From: Sphingopyxis sp. LC81
GTDB lineage: Bacteria > Pseudomonadota > Alphaproteobacteria > Sphingomonadales > Sphingomonadaceae
DNA length: 64,000 nt
Assembly (NCBI RefSeq): GCF_000756375.1
Contig: NZ_JNFD01000001.1
Coordinates: 124,001-188,000, forward strand
Reading direction: 5' to 3'
The notes below the pieces were generated by a model that was not told where the DNA came from, did no database searches, and saw only the letters and a program-made list of their open reading frames with translations. This document shows positions 46,105 to 54,138 of this stretch, one piece after another; the first letter of the stretch is position 1; the number at the start of each line of letters is the position of its first letter. The translations under genes were made by a program, and so were the position numbers.

Positions 46105-47538
46105 TTATGCTGCGGTATCGATCCCGAGATCGCTCAATTTGCGATAGAGCGTCGAGCGGCCGATGCCGAGGCGGCGGGCGACCTCGCTCATGCGGCCGCG
46201 ATAATGGCCGATCGCGAGGCGGATGACGTCAGCCTCGATTTCCTCGAGCGGACGCAGGTTGCCGTCGGGCAGATACAATGTGACGCCGATCGCCTCGCCG
46301 TTGATCGCGATCTCGCCTTCGCCGCTCGGGCTGCCGCCGCCGAGCGTCGCCTCGATCGCGCGGAAATCGGCGCTGGTGAGGACGTCGGTGGTGCTGTTCA
46401 CCGCGGCGCGGAACAACACATCTTGCAGCTGGCGGACATTGCCCGGCCAGGCGTAAGCGGCGAGCAGGCGCAGCGCGTCGTCGGTGACCCCGATCGGGCC
46501 CATGCCCGGCAGGCCGCCGATGCGCGCCAGCAAATGGCGTGCGAGCGGCCCGACGTCGCCGCGGCGCTCCGAAAGCGAGGGCAGGGTGAATTGCGCGCTC
46601 GACAGCGCGTAGAACAGGTCTTCGCGGAAGTGTCCGGCCTCGATCAGCTTGTCGAGCGGGCTCGTGCTCGTCGCGATGATGCGCACGTCGACGCTCTGGC
46701 GGATCGATCCGCCGATCATCTGCACTTCGCCGCTGTTCAGGAATTCGATGAGCTTCGCCTGCGTTTCGAGCGGGATGCATTCGACATGGTCGATGATGAT
46801 GCTGCCGCCGTCGGCCTGGACGAGCCGCCCGACCTGGCGGTCGAACGCGCCAGCGAAAGCGCCGCGTTCGTGACCGAACAGTCCCGATCCGATCAGCCCC
46901 GGCGACACCGCCGAACAATCTACCATGACAAGCTGACCGCGCGCGCGCGGGCTCGCGCTGTGGATCGCGCGGGCAAAGACTTCCTTGCCGGTGCCGGGCT
47001 TGCCGTTGATCATCACCGGGACGCGCGCGCGCGCGGCCTTGGCGGCGATCGCGAGCGCGCTGCGGAAATTGGGGCTCGACCCGATGATTTCCTCGAACGC
47101 CAAGGGCGCGCGCAGCTTTTCAGTCAGCGGGCGCAGTTCGCCCTGCGGGCCGCTGGTCGACACGACGCGGTCGAGGGCTTCGAGCAGGCGGTCGGGGGCG
47201 ATCGGTTTCTGGACGAAGTCGCTCGCGCCGGCGCGCATTGCGCCCACAGCGACCTCGACCCCGTTGCGCATCGTGATCACGACGAGCGGCAAGGCGGGAC
47301 GCCAGCGGCGGAGTTCGCCGACGAATTCGGAAATATCCATGCCCGGCGCGCCCTGGTCGACGAGCACCGCGTCGAGCGCCATGCCTTCCTGCGTGCCGAG
47401 CTTGGCCAGGGCGGTATCGGTGTCGGCGGCGATGACGCTACGCCAGCCGCCACGTGATACAAGGGCCGCCAGGAAGCGCTGCTGGGCAGGCTCGCTGTCG
47501 ACGATCATCACCATTCGCGTGTCGCGCGTGTTCGTCAT
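46105..47538 (-). CDS. NtrC-like response regulator with degenerate sigma-54 loop and Walker B
   Basis: A 477-residue regulator. The receiver domain keeps the phospho-Asp 61 and Lys 111. The AAA+ domain has Walker A GKPGTGKE (179-186), but the sigma-54 contact loop reads GAFAGA (226-231) instead of GAFTGA. Walker B reads IIIDH (247-251) where DE is usual. A Fis-type helix-turn-helix forms the C-terminus. It therefore probably acts without sigma-54, as a direct activator or repressor. No histidine kinase gene is beside it. ATG at 47538 is chosen; a longer start at 47598 exists. Confidence 0.87.
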   Translation of the reverse strand: MTNTRDTRMVMIVDSEPAQQRFLAALVSRGGWRSVIAADTDTALAKLGTQEGMALDAVLVDQGAPGMDISEFVGELRRWRPALPLVVITMRNGVEVAVGAMRAGASDFVQKPIAPDRLLEALDRVVSTSGPQGELRPLTEKLRAPLAFEEIIGSSPNFRSALAIAAKAARARVPVMINGKPGTGKEVFARAIHSASPRARGQLVMVDCSAVSPGLIGSGLFGHERGAFAGAFDRQVGRLVQADGGSIIIDHVECIPLETQAKLIEFLNSGEVQMIGGSIRQSVDVRIIATSTSPLDKLIEAGHFREDLFYALSSAQFTLPSLSERRGDVGPLARHLLARIGGLPGMGPIGVTDDALRLLAAYAWPGNVRQLQDVLFRAAVNSTTDVLTSADFRAIEATLGGGSPSGEGEIAINGEAIGVTLYLPDGNLRPLEEIEADVIRLAIGHYRGRMSEVARRLGIGRSTLYRKLSDLGIDTAA

Positions 47539-47780
47539 CGTTCCGAATCTGCCCCCTGAACCGACATTGCTATGGGTTTGTTCTGCTGAGGGCTGCATGT
47601 GTATCCGATAGGGGTAAAAGGGCGATTAAGGGCATTCGTCTTTTCCCACAGTTAAGTCCAGCGGCCAAACCCGCACTTGAGCATCGCGGGACGCGTGGCT
47701 AAGACCGGCGCGATAACCGATTCTGGGGCCGCGGCGCTGTGCGTTCGCGCACAGGAAACGGCCATTAAAGGGGAAAAGCG
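47539..47780. promoter_or_regulatory. Divergent control region before the oxidase subunit IV / pntA genes
   Basis: A 242-base gap between divergent genes. It holds a 7-bp stem with a stable TTCG tetraloop (CTGTGCG/CGCACAG, 47737-47754) about 27 bases before the oxidase subunit IV start, which could be a leader structure. No other gene was seen here. Confidence 0.4.
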
Positions 47781-47903
47781 ATGGCACAGCAGGAAATGAA
47801 GGCAGCCGAAGAAACCTATGCGGGTTTCATCAGCCTGTTCAAGATCGGCTCGATCATCACCGCGGTCGTGACCGTCGGCGTCGTCCTTCTCATCGCCTCC
47901 TGA
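47781..47903 (+). CDS. aa3-type cytochrome c oxidase subunit IV
   Basis: A 40-residue protein: a short polar N-terminus with AEETYAGFISLFKIGS followed by one membrane helix (IITAVVTVGVVLLIAS). This is the pattern of the small bacterial aa3 oxidase subunit IV (COX4_pro_2 family), an accessory single-helix subunit. ATG at 47781 follows AAAGGGGAAAAG. It lies 13 bases before pntAA, an arrangement common in sphingomonads as I recall. The other oxidase subunits are not in this window. Confidence 0.82.
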   Translation: MAQQEMKAAEETYAGFISLFKIGSIITAVVTVGVVLLIAS

Positions 47904-47916
47904 CCGGGCTTCGCGC

Positions 47917-49038
47917 ATGCGCATCGCTGTCCTGAAGGAGCTCGCCGAAGGCGAGACCCGCGTCGCTGCCACCCCGGAAACCGTGAAGAAATTCATTGGT
48001 CTGGGCGCTGAAGTTGCCATTGAATCGGGGGCGGGTGAACAAGCCTCGATCGCCGATGCCGATTATAGCGCCGCGGGCGCGAAGGTCGGCAGCCGCGCCG
48101 ATGTGCTGAAGGGCGCGAATATCATTCTCGCGATCCAGGGTCCCGATCCCAAGGGCCTCGCTGGCTTCGCCGACGGCGCCTGGCTCGCCGCCGGCCTCAA
48201 CCCGTTCGGCGAACGCGCGCGCATCGACGACTATGCGAAGCTCGGACTCGAAGCGCTGGCGATGGAATTCATGCCGCGCATCACGCGCGCGCAGTCGATG
48301 GACATCTTGTCGAGCCAGGCGAACCTCGCGGGCTACAAGGCGGTGTTGATGGCGGCGAACGCCTATGGCCGCGCCTTTCCGATGATGATGACCGCCGCGG
48401 GCACCGTCAGCGCCGCGAAGGCGTTCGTGATGGGCGTCGGCGTCGCCGGGCTTCAGGCGATCGCGACCGCGCGCCGCCTCGGCGCACAGGTCAGCGCGAC
48501 CGACGTGCGCGCCGCGACCAAGGAACAGATCCTATCGCTCGGCGCCAAGCCGATCTTCGTCGAAACGGTGGCGGGGATCGAGGGCGAGGGCGCGGGCGGT
48601 TATGCCACCGAAATGTCCGACGAGTATAAGGCGGCGCAGGCCGAGCTCGTGTCGTCGCATATCGCCAAGCAGGACATCGTCATCACCACCGCGCTGATCC
48701 CGGGGCGCCCCGCGCCGCGGCTGATTTCGGACGCGCAGCTCGCGACGATGCGCTCGGGCAGCGTGATCGTCGACATGGCGGCCGAAAGCGGCGGCAATGT
48801 AGAAGGATCGGTCTCGGGCGAGGCGAAGAAGATCCACGGCGTCACCGTGATCGGCGCGAAGAATATCGCCGCGCTGATGCCCGCCGACACCAGCGCGCTG
48901 TTCAGCCGCAACCTGTTCAACTTCCTCTCGGCCTTCTGGGACAAGGAAGCGGGCAAGCCCGTGCTCGACGAGGAAATCGGTAATGCCGTGCGCCTGACGC
49001 AGGGCGGCAAGGTCGTGAACGAGCGGCTGCTGGGCTAA
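47917..49038 (+). CDS. pntAA: NAD(P) transhydrogenase alpha subunit, part 1
   Basis: A 373-residue soluble NAD(H)-binding subunit. The N-terminal VLKELAEGETRVAATPETV and the Rossmann segment FVMGVGVAGLQAIATARRLGA are typical, and the membrane part of the alpha subunit is absent, as in the three-gene form. With PntAB and PntB it couples the proton gradient to reduction of NADP+ by NADH. Unusually, the other two subunits are encoded 1.9 kb downstream after three unrelated genes. Confidence 0.95.
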   Translation: MRIAVLKELAEGETRVAATPETVKKFIGLGAEVAIESGAGEQASIADADYSAAGAKVGSRADVLKGANIILAIQGPDPKGLAGFADGAWLAAGLNPFGERARIDDYAKLGLEALAMEFMPRITRAQSMDILSSQANLAGYKAVLMAANAYGRAFPMMMTAAGTVSAAKAFVMGVGVAGLQAIATARRLGAQVSATDVRAATKEQILSLGAKPIFVETVAGIEGEGAGGYATEMSDEYKAAQAELVSSHIAKQDIVITTALIPGRPAPRLISDAQLATMRSGSVIVDMAAESGGNVEGSVSGEAKKIHGVTVIGAKNIAALMPADTSALFSRNLFNFLSAFWDKEAGKPVLDEEIGNAVRLTQGGKVVNERLLG

Positions 49039-49041
49039 GCA

Positions 49042-49407
49042 ATGGGCCTGTTCAGCGCCGGGGATATCGACATCGCCGGCGCGCAGGCCGAGTTTCAGGC
49101 GTGGCTGATCGAGGGCGAGCGCGTGCTCGCGGCGTTCCGGACGATCCGCGATACCGTGCTGCTGACGAACCTGCGCTTCATCTTCGTCGATGTGCAGGGG
49201 CTGACGGGATCGAAGAAGGATTTCCAGAGCATTCCCTGGCGTTCGGTCACGCGTTTCTCGTTCGAAACCGCCGGCACCTTTGACCTCGATGCCGACATGA
49301 AGGTATGGGTTTCGGGCGCCGCGACGCCGCTCGAGGTCAAGATTTCGCGCAAGAGCGATCCGCAGAAAATCCAGCAGCTTATGGCGCAATTGATCGTCGG
49401 TCGCTGA
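49042..49407 (+). CDS. Bacterial PH-domain protein (YvbH/DUF1696-like)
   Basis: A 121-residue single-domain protein. The strand pattern (RVLAAFRTIRDTVLLTNLRFIFVDVQGLTGSKKDFQSIPWRSVTRFSFETAG) matches bacterial pleckstrin-homology domains of the bPH_1 type. The function is unknown; such proteins form ring oligomers. It starts three bases after pntAA, so it is likely co-transcribed. A small T-tailed hairpin follows. Confidence 0.82.
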   Translation: MGLFSAGDIDIAGAQAEFQAWLIEGERVLAAFRTIRDTVLLTNLRFIFVDVQGLTGSKKDFQSIPWRSVTRFSFETAGTFDLDADMKVWVSGAATPLEVKISRKSDPQKIQQLMAQLIVGR

Positions 49408-49416
49408 CCCAATCGG

Positions 49417-49441
49417 AAAAAATGGCCGTTTTCGGCCTTTT
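49417..49441 (+). terminator. Short terminator after the PH-domain gene
   Basis: An A-run leads into GGCCG (49424-49428), a TTTT loop, CGGCC (49433-49437) and TTTT. The A- and T-runs can extend the stem, and the shape suits termination of the pntAA-PH transcript. Confidence 0.6.
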
Positions 49442-49514
49442 CATGAAACCTCCTTTGGTTACTATGCGTTCAGGGTTCCCCAACCCTGAGTTTCAACCAA
49501 CTGGAGAATGATTG

Positions 49515-50120
49515 ATGTCGTCTGCGAAGCTTTTCGCCACTCCCCTCCTTGTGCTTGCTACCCTGTCGCCCGTTTACGCACAGGAAACCGCCGCGCCGGC
49601 CGAAGCCGCTGAAGTGGCCGTCGACGCCGCCGCTCCCGCTGAAGCCGCGGCTCCTGCCGCACCCGCGCAGCCCACCGGCATCGCGCTCGAAATCGCCGCC
49701 AAGCCCGACCACAAGACGCTGGCCACCGCGCTGACCGCGGCGGGCGTGTCGGACAAGCTCGCCGGCCAGCCGTTCACGATCTTCGCGCCGACCGACCAGG
49801 CCTTTGCCGCGGTGCCGCAGCCGATGACCGACTGGCTGATGAACCCGAACAACACCGAATCGCTCGCGAAGGTGCTGACCTATCACGTCGTTCCGGGCCG
49901 CGTGACCGCCGAGGATCTTTACGCGAAGATCAAGGCCGGCGGCGGCAAGGCGACGCTCGCGACCGTCGAGGGCGAAACGCTGACCTTCACCGAGGTGCAG
50001 GGCAACATCAAGGTCGACGGCACGCAGGGCAGCAGCGGCTTCATCACGCAGCCCGACGTCGAACAGTCGAACGGTAATATCCACGTCATCAACGGCGTGT
50101 TGATGCCCAGCCTCGGCTGA
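49515..50120 (+). CDS. Secreted fasciclin-domain protein 1
   Basis: A 201-residue protein with a signal peptide ending ...SPVYAQ and an Ala/Pro/Glu-rich spacer to about residue 55. One fasciclin (FAS1) domain follows with the FTIFAPTDQAFAAVP and LTYHVVPGRVT blocks. FAS1 proteins mediate adhesion or bind the cell surface. ATG at 49515 follows GGAGAA. A perfect 8-bp hairpin (TCAGGGTT/AACCCTGA, 49470-49489) lies in its leader. A second fasciclin gene of equal length follows. Confidence 0.87.
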   Translation: MSSAKLFATPLLVLATLSPVYAQETAAPAEAAEVAVDAAAPAEAAAPAAPAQPTGIALEIAAKPDHKTLATALTAAGVSDKLAGQPFTIFAPTDQAFAAVPQPMTDWLMNPNNTESLAKVLTYHVVPGRVTAEDLYAKIKAGGGKATLATVEGETLTFTEVQGNIKVDGTQGSSGFITQPDVEQSNGNIHVINGVLMPSLG

Positions 50121-50161
50121 TGATTCGCGCCGCTGCGTCCGGCTTTCGAAAGGATAAGGAT

Positions 50162-50767
50162 ATGAAAACCCATCTGATCTTGACGGCCGCAGCGGCCGCG
50201 CTCGCGCTGTCGGGCTGCGGCGACAAGAAGGAAACGCCGACCGAGACGACGACCGTCGCGGGCGGCGAAACGGCGGTGCCCGCGACGCCCGCCGCCAGCC
50301 CGTCGGCGATGATCGCGAGCAGTTCGATCGCCGCGAATCTTGCGGCCTCGCCCGACCACAAATCGCTGGCCGCGGCGGTGACGCAGGCTGGTCTTGTCCA
50401 GACGCTGTCGGATGTGGGGCCGTTCACGGTCTTTGCACCGAACGACGCCGCCTTTGTACAGGTGCCGCCGGTGACGCGCGACGGCTGGATGCGCCCGGCG
50501 CAGAAGGATGTGCTCGCGGGCGTGCTCAAATATCATGTCGTTCCGGGCAAGCTGGCCGCGGCGGACCTTAGCGCGAAGATCGCCGAAGGCGGCGGCAAGG
50601 CCGTGCTCAAGACCGCCGACGGGCAGGATCTGACCGCAACCAAGAGCGGCGACGCCATATTGTTGACCAGCGCCAGCGGCAACAAGGCGACGGTGACGCA
50701 GGCCGATGTCGGCCAGGCGAACGGTGTCGTCCATGTCATCGACGCGGTGCTCGTCCCGAAAATGTAA
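50162..50767 (+). CDS. Fasciclin-domain lipoprotein 2
   Basis: A 201-residue protein with a lipobox (LALSGC, Cys near 19), a Thr-rich spacer and one FAS1 domain (FTVFAPNDAAFVQVP, LKYHVVPGKLA). It is a tandem paralogue of the preceding gene, with the same length and order, but membrane-anchored instead of freely secreted. ATG at 50162 follows AAAGGATAAGGAT. A strong T-tailed terminator ends the unit. Confidence 0.87.
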   Translation: MKTHLILTAAAAALALSGCGDKKETPTETTTVAGGETAVPATPAASPSAMIASSSIAANLAASPDHKSLAAAVTQAGLVQTLSDVGPFTVFAPNDAAFVQVPPVTRDGWMRPAQKDVLAGVLKYHVVPGKLAAADLSAKIAEGGGKAVLKTADGQDLTATKSGDAILLTSASGNKATVTQADVGQANGVVHVIDAVLVPKM

Positions 50768-50812
50768 AAAACATCGCCGGCTTGCCCGGCAAAGCGATAT
50801 TTTATGTCGCAA

Positions 50813-50856
50813 AGCGCCCGCATTTCTCTTGGCCAGGAATGCGGGCGCTTCTTTTT
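50813..50856 (+). terminator. Strong rho-independent terminator after the fasciclin pair
   Basis: An 11-bp stem, GCGCCCGCATT with AATGCGGGCGC, is followed by TTCTTTTT. This is the clearest intrinsic terminator in the window and separates the fasciclin genes from pntAB. Confidence 0.85.
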
Positions 50857-50932
50857 GGGAGCTTTGGAGTCGACAGATTCGGCGGCGCGCGGCAAGAGGT
50901 GCGCGAAACGGAATCAGCAGGGGAGCGAGCCC

Positions 50933-51214
50933 GTGGATTTTATCGCGATTTTTTCAATTTTCGTACTGGCGTGCTTTGTTGGCTATTTCGTCGTCTGGTC
51001 GGTGACACCGGCGCTGCACACGCCGCTGATGAGCGTCACCAACGCCATTTCGTCGGTGATCATCGTCGGCGCGCTGATCGCCAGCGCCGCCGCGGGTTCG
51101 GCCTCGTCCAAATGGCTCGGCCTCGCCGCAGTCGTGATGGCGAGCGTCAATATCTTCGGCGGCTTCGCCGTCACCGCGCGCATGCTGGCGATGTACAAGA
51201 AGAAGGAGCGCTGA
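50933..51214 (+). CDS. pntAB: NAD(P) transhydrogenase alpha subunit, part 2 (membrane)
   Basis: A 93-residue membrane protein with three hydrophobic helices (IFSIFVLACFVGYFVVWSV, ISSVIIVGALIASAAA, AAVVMASVNIFGGFAV), as in PntAB. GTG at 50933 follows GGGGAG and starts the conserved DFIAI-type N-terminus; an upstream ATG in frame lies inside the terminator and is unlikely. pntB starts one base after its stop. Because a terminator precedes it, this gene needs its own promoter, somewhere within 50857-50932. Confidence 0.9.
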   Translation: MDFIAIFSIFVLACFVGYFVVWSVTPALHTPLMSVTNAISSVIIVGALIASAAAGSASSKWLGLAAVVMASVNIFGGFAVTARMLAMYKKKER

Positions 51215-51215
51215 G

Positions 51216-52700
51216 ATGGAGTTTCAGTCGATCCTTTCCGCCGCAGCCGGCGGCCACGGCGCCGTGAATCCCTGGGCGGCGGTCGCCTATCTCGTTTCGG
51301 GCATCCTGTTCATTCTCGCGCTGCGCGGGCTGTCGAGCCCGGCGACGGCGCAGGCAGGCAACCGCTTCGGCATGGCGGGCATGCTGATCGCCGTCGTGAC
51401 CACGCTGCTCACGCATGCGCCGGCCACCGCCGACGGCCTGCTCGATACGGTCGGGCTGGTCGAAATCCTCGTCGCGATCGGCATCGGGGCCGTGATCGGC
51501 ATCGTGATGGCGCGCAAGATCGCGATGACCGCGATGCCGCAGCTCGTCGCCGCGTTCCACAGCCTCGTCGGTCTTGCCGCGGTCGCGGTGGCGGCGGCGG
51601 CCTATCTCAATCCGCAAGCGTTCGGCATCGCCGATGCGGCGGGCGAGATCTTCACCGTCAGCCGCATCGAAATGGGGCTCGGCATCGCGATCGGCGCGAT
51701 CACCTTCTCGGGGTCGGTGATCGCCTTCCTCAAACTCAACGGCAATATGTCGGGCGCGCCGATCATGCTGCCCGGACGGCACGTCATCAACCTCGGCACG
51801 CTCGCGGCGATCATCGGGCTGGTTGCCTATTTCACCTTCGATCAGTCGCCTTGGGTGTTCTGGACCGTCACCGGCCTTAGCTTCGCCATCGGCTTCCTGC
51901 TGATCATCCCGATCGGCGGCGCCGACATGCCGGTCGTCGTGTCGATGCTCAACAGCTATTCGGGCTGGGCCGCGGCGGCGATGGGCTTTACGCTCGGCAA
52001 CACCGCGATGATCATCACCGGCGCGCTCGTCGGCTCGTCGGGTGCGATCCTGTCGTACATCATGTGCCGCGCGATGAACCGCAGCTTCATCAGCGTGATC
52101 GCAGGTGGCTTCGGCGGCGACGATGCGGCAGCGGGCGCGGGCGGTTCGAAGGAACAGCGCCCGTGGAAGCCGGGGAGCGCCGAAGATGCAGCCTTCCTGA
52201 TGAGCCAGGCCGAGAATGTCATCATCGTCCCCGGATACGGCATGGCGGTCGCGCAGGCGCAGCACGCGCTCCGCGAAATGGGCGACCAGCTGAAGAAGGA
52301 AGGCGTCAACGTCAAATATGCGATCCACCCGGTCGCAGGCCGCATGCCCGGCCATATGAACGTGCTGCTCGCCGAGGCGAATGTGCCCTATGACGAGGTG
52401 TTCGAGCTTGAGGACATCAACGGCGAGTTCGCGCAGTGCGACGTCGCTTTCGTCATCGGCGCGAACGACGTGACCAACCCGGCGGCGAAGACCGACAAGA
52501 CCTCGCCGATTTACGGCATGCCCGTGCTCGACGTCGAAAAGGCGAAGACCGTGCTGTTCGTGAAGCGTTCAATGGGCGGGGTCGGCTATGCCGGCGTCGA
52601 CAACGACGTCTTCTACATGGACCAGACGATGATGCTGCTCGGCGATGCCAAGAAGATGGCCGACGACATCGTCAAGGCGCTGAGCGGCAGCGGGCACTAG
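51216..52700 (+). CDS. pntB: NAD(P) transhydrogenase beta subunit
   Basis: A 494-residue protein: about nine membrane helices in the first 300 residues, then the soluble NADP(H)-binding domain with VIIVPGYGMAVAQAQHALREM, HPVAGRMPGHMNVLLAEA and GANDVTNPA, all diagnostic of PntB. It forms the proton channel and the NADP site of the transhydrogenase. It starts immediately after pntAB. A long inverted repeat with a T-run follows. Confidence 0.97.
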   Translation: MEFQSILSAAAGGHGAVNPWAAVAYLVSGILFILALRGLSSPATAQAGNRFGMAGMLIAVVTTLLTHAPATADGLLDTVGLVEILVAIGIGAVIGIVMARKIAMTAMPQLVAAFHSLVGLAAVAVAAAAYLNPQAFGIADAAGEIFTVSRIEMGLGIAIGAITFSGSVIAFLKLNGNMSGAPIMLPGRHVINLGTLAAIIGLVAYFTFDQSPWVFWTVTGLSFAIGFLLIIPIGGADMPVVVSMLNSYSGWAAAAMGFTLGNTAMIITGALVGSSGAILSYIMCRAMNRSFISVIAGGFGGDDAAAGAGGSKEQRPWKPGSAEDAAFLMSQAENVIIVPGYGMAVAQAQHALREMGDQLKKEGVNVKYAIHPVAGRMPGHMNVLLAEANVPYDEVFELEDINGEFAQCDVAFVIGANDVTNPAAKTDKTSPIYGMPVLDVEKAKTVLFVKRSMGGVGYAGVDNDVFYMDQTMMLLGDAKKMADDIVKALSGSGH

Positions 52701-52708
52701 ACAAGAAT

Positions 52709-52792
52709 CGTCGCCCCTGCGAAGCAGGGGCCGCTATCAAGGTGGCGCAAAGCTGCCAGCGGCCCCTGTCTTCGCAGGGGCGACGTGTTTTT
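52709..52792 (+). terminator. Long REP-like inverted repeat and terminator after pntB
   Basis: The arms 52709-52735 and 52758-52785 are near-perfect inverted copies of about 27 bases (CGTCGCCCCTGCGAAG...), differing by one inserted base, and TGTTTTT follows. The sequence looks like a dispersed intergenic repeat that now serves as the terminator of pntB. Confidence 0.75.
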
Positions 52793-52803
52793 AAAGGGGC
52801 AAT

Positions 52804-53499
52804 ATGCGCAAAATCGGCCTGATCGGGGGGATGAGCTGGGCGTCGACCGAGCTTTATTACCGCCATCTCAACAAGGGCGTGCAAAAGCGCCTCGGCACCG
52901 CCTGTTCGGCGCCGATCCTGATGGAGAGCCTGAACTATTGCGAGCTCTCGCGCATTACGACCCCCGAAGGGTGGGCGCATGCGAAAGAGGTGCTGATCGC
53001 ATCGGCGCAGCGGCTTGAGGCCGCCGGGGCGACCGCGCTGATGATCGCCGCCAATTCGATGCATAAGGTCGCCGAGGATGTCGCCGCGGCGATCTCGATC
53101 CCGATCCTCCACATCGTCGACGAAACCGGCCAGAAGATGAAGGCCGACGGGGTCAAGTCGGCGGCGGTGATCGGCACGCGCAATGTGACGACCGAACCCT
53201 GGTTCCGTCAGCGGCTGGTGCGCCACGGGCTGACGCTCGCGCCCTATGACACGAGCCGCGTCGACGAGATCGACCGCATCATTTACGAAGAGCTGATGCT
53301 CGGCAAGGCGAACGAAAGTTCGCGCCGCACGATGAAAACCTTCATCACCGATATCGCCAAGCAGGATATCCAGGCGATCGTGCTCGCCTGCACCGAACTG
53401 GTGATGCTGGTCGACACCGACGCCAACCTGCTGCCGATCTATGACACCACGCGGATACACGTCGCCGAGGGCGTCAACTGGATTTTGGGCGAAGGTTGA
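52804..53499 (+). CDS. Aspartate/glutamate racemase family protein lacking the first catalytic Cys
   Basis: A 231-residue protein of the Asp/Glu racemase fold (KIGLIGGMSWASTELYY). The second active Cys is present (LACTEL, Cys 196), but the first site reads ANSMH at 83-87 where CNTxH is usual. In the E. coli relative a non-Cys residue here goes with one-directional racemisation, as I recall. The product may thus be a one-way racemase or a different isomerase or lyase. ATG at 52804 follows AAAGGGG. Confidence 0.87.
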   Translation: MRKIGLIGGMSWASTELYYRHLNKGVQKRLGTACSAPILMESLNYCELSRITTPEGWAHAKEVLIASAQRLEAAGATALMIAANSMHKVAEDVAAAISIPILHIVDETGQKMKADGVKSAAVIGTRNVTTEPWFRQRLVRHGLTLAPYDTSRVDEIDRIIYEELMLGKANESSRRTMKTFITDIAKQDIQAIVLACTELVMLVDTDANLLPIYDTTRIHVAEGVNWILGEG

Positions 53500-53506
53500 T
53501 CCTTCT

Positions 53507-53622
53507 CCCCTCCCGCTTGCGGGAGGGGTTGGGGGTGGGCAGCACCGTTTCAGATGCCCACCCCGCTGCGACTAGCGAGCCAGGCTCGCAAGTCTCGCTG
53601 CCCCTCCCGCACGCGGGAGGGG
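53507..53622. repeat. Three-hairpin REP-like element between convergent genes
   Basis: CCCCTCCCGC/GCGGGAGGGG occurs at 53507-53528 and again at 53601-53622, flanking a 10-bp stem GGGGTGGGCA/TGCCCACCCC (53532-53564). The symmetric layout and position between stops fit a dispersed repeat acting as a bidirectional terminator. Confidence 0.65.
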
Positions 53623-53627
53623 AGGAC

Positions 53628-54041
53628 TCACATCATCTTCGTCCATGTCACCGTGCGACAGAACAGGCTGACGCAGCCCTTCATCGTCATCTTGCCGCCG
53701 TTCACGCGCAAATGCGCTTTGTAATATCGGCCGTCCTCGGGGCTATAGCCTTCGCCTTTCCAGCCGTCGCCATGCGGCACGAGATCCCAGTAAATCTGCA
53801 GTCCGGTGACCTTGCGGCCGCGCTTCGCCTTGTCGGGATTGCGCTCGTCGAGCTGGCCCCCCGTGGGCTGTTTGATCAGCAGGCGCTCGACACGCCCGCA
53901 CATCTTGTTGCCGCATGCGGCCATGACGACGACCGCCTTGCCATCGTCCGTTTTCCAGCGCCCGGCAATCGGCGCGGGCGCCGCGGCCATCGACGGCACG
54001 GCAATCAAGGCGACAAGCGCCAAACCTAATCTGTGAATCAA
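53628..54041 (-). CDS. DUF2147 family secreted protein
   Basis: A 137-residue protein with a signal peptide (LGLALVALIAVPSMAAA) and a DUF2147 domain: IAGRWKTDDGKAVVVMAACGNKMCGRV, GLQIYWDLVPHGDGWKGEGYSPEDGRYYKAHL. The likely fold is a lipocalin-like barrel; the function is unknown. TTG at 54041 follows GGGGAGAGG and begins the signal peptide, so it is preferred to the longer start at 54092. Four Cys could form disulphides. Confidence 0.82.
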   Translation of the reverse strand: MIHRLGLALVALIAVPSMAAAPAPIAGRWKTDDGKAVVVMAACGNKMCGRVERLLIKQPTGGQLDERNPDKAKRGRKVTGLQIYWDLVPHGDGWKGEGYSPEDGRYYKAHLRVNGGKMTMKGCVSLFCRTVTWTKMM

Positions 54042-54138
54042 AGCGACCTCTCCCCGGTTAGCTACACATATGTCAGCAACATCGCTTGGCATCCGTCAAG
54101 TCTTGCACCATGCTCCCCGAAAATAAGGGGAGAGACAT

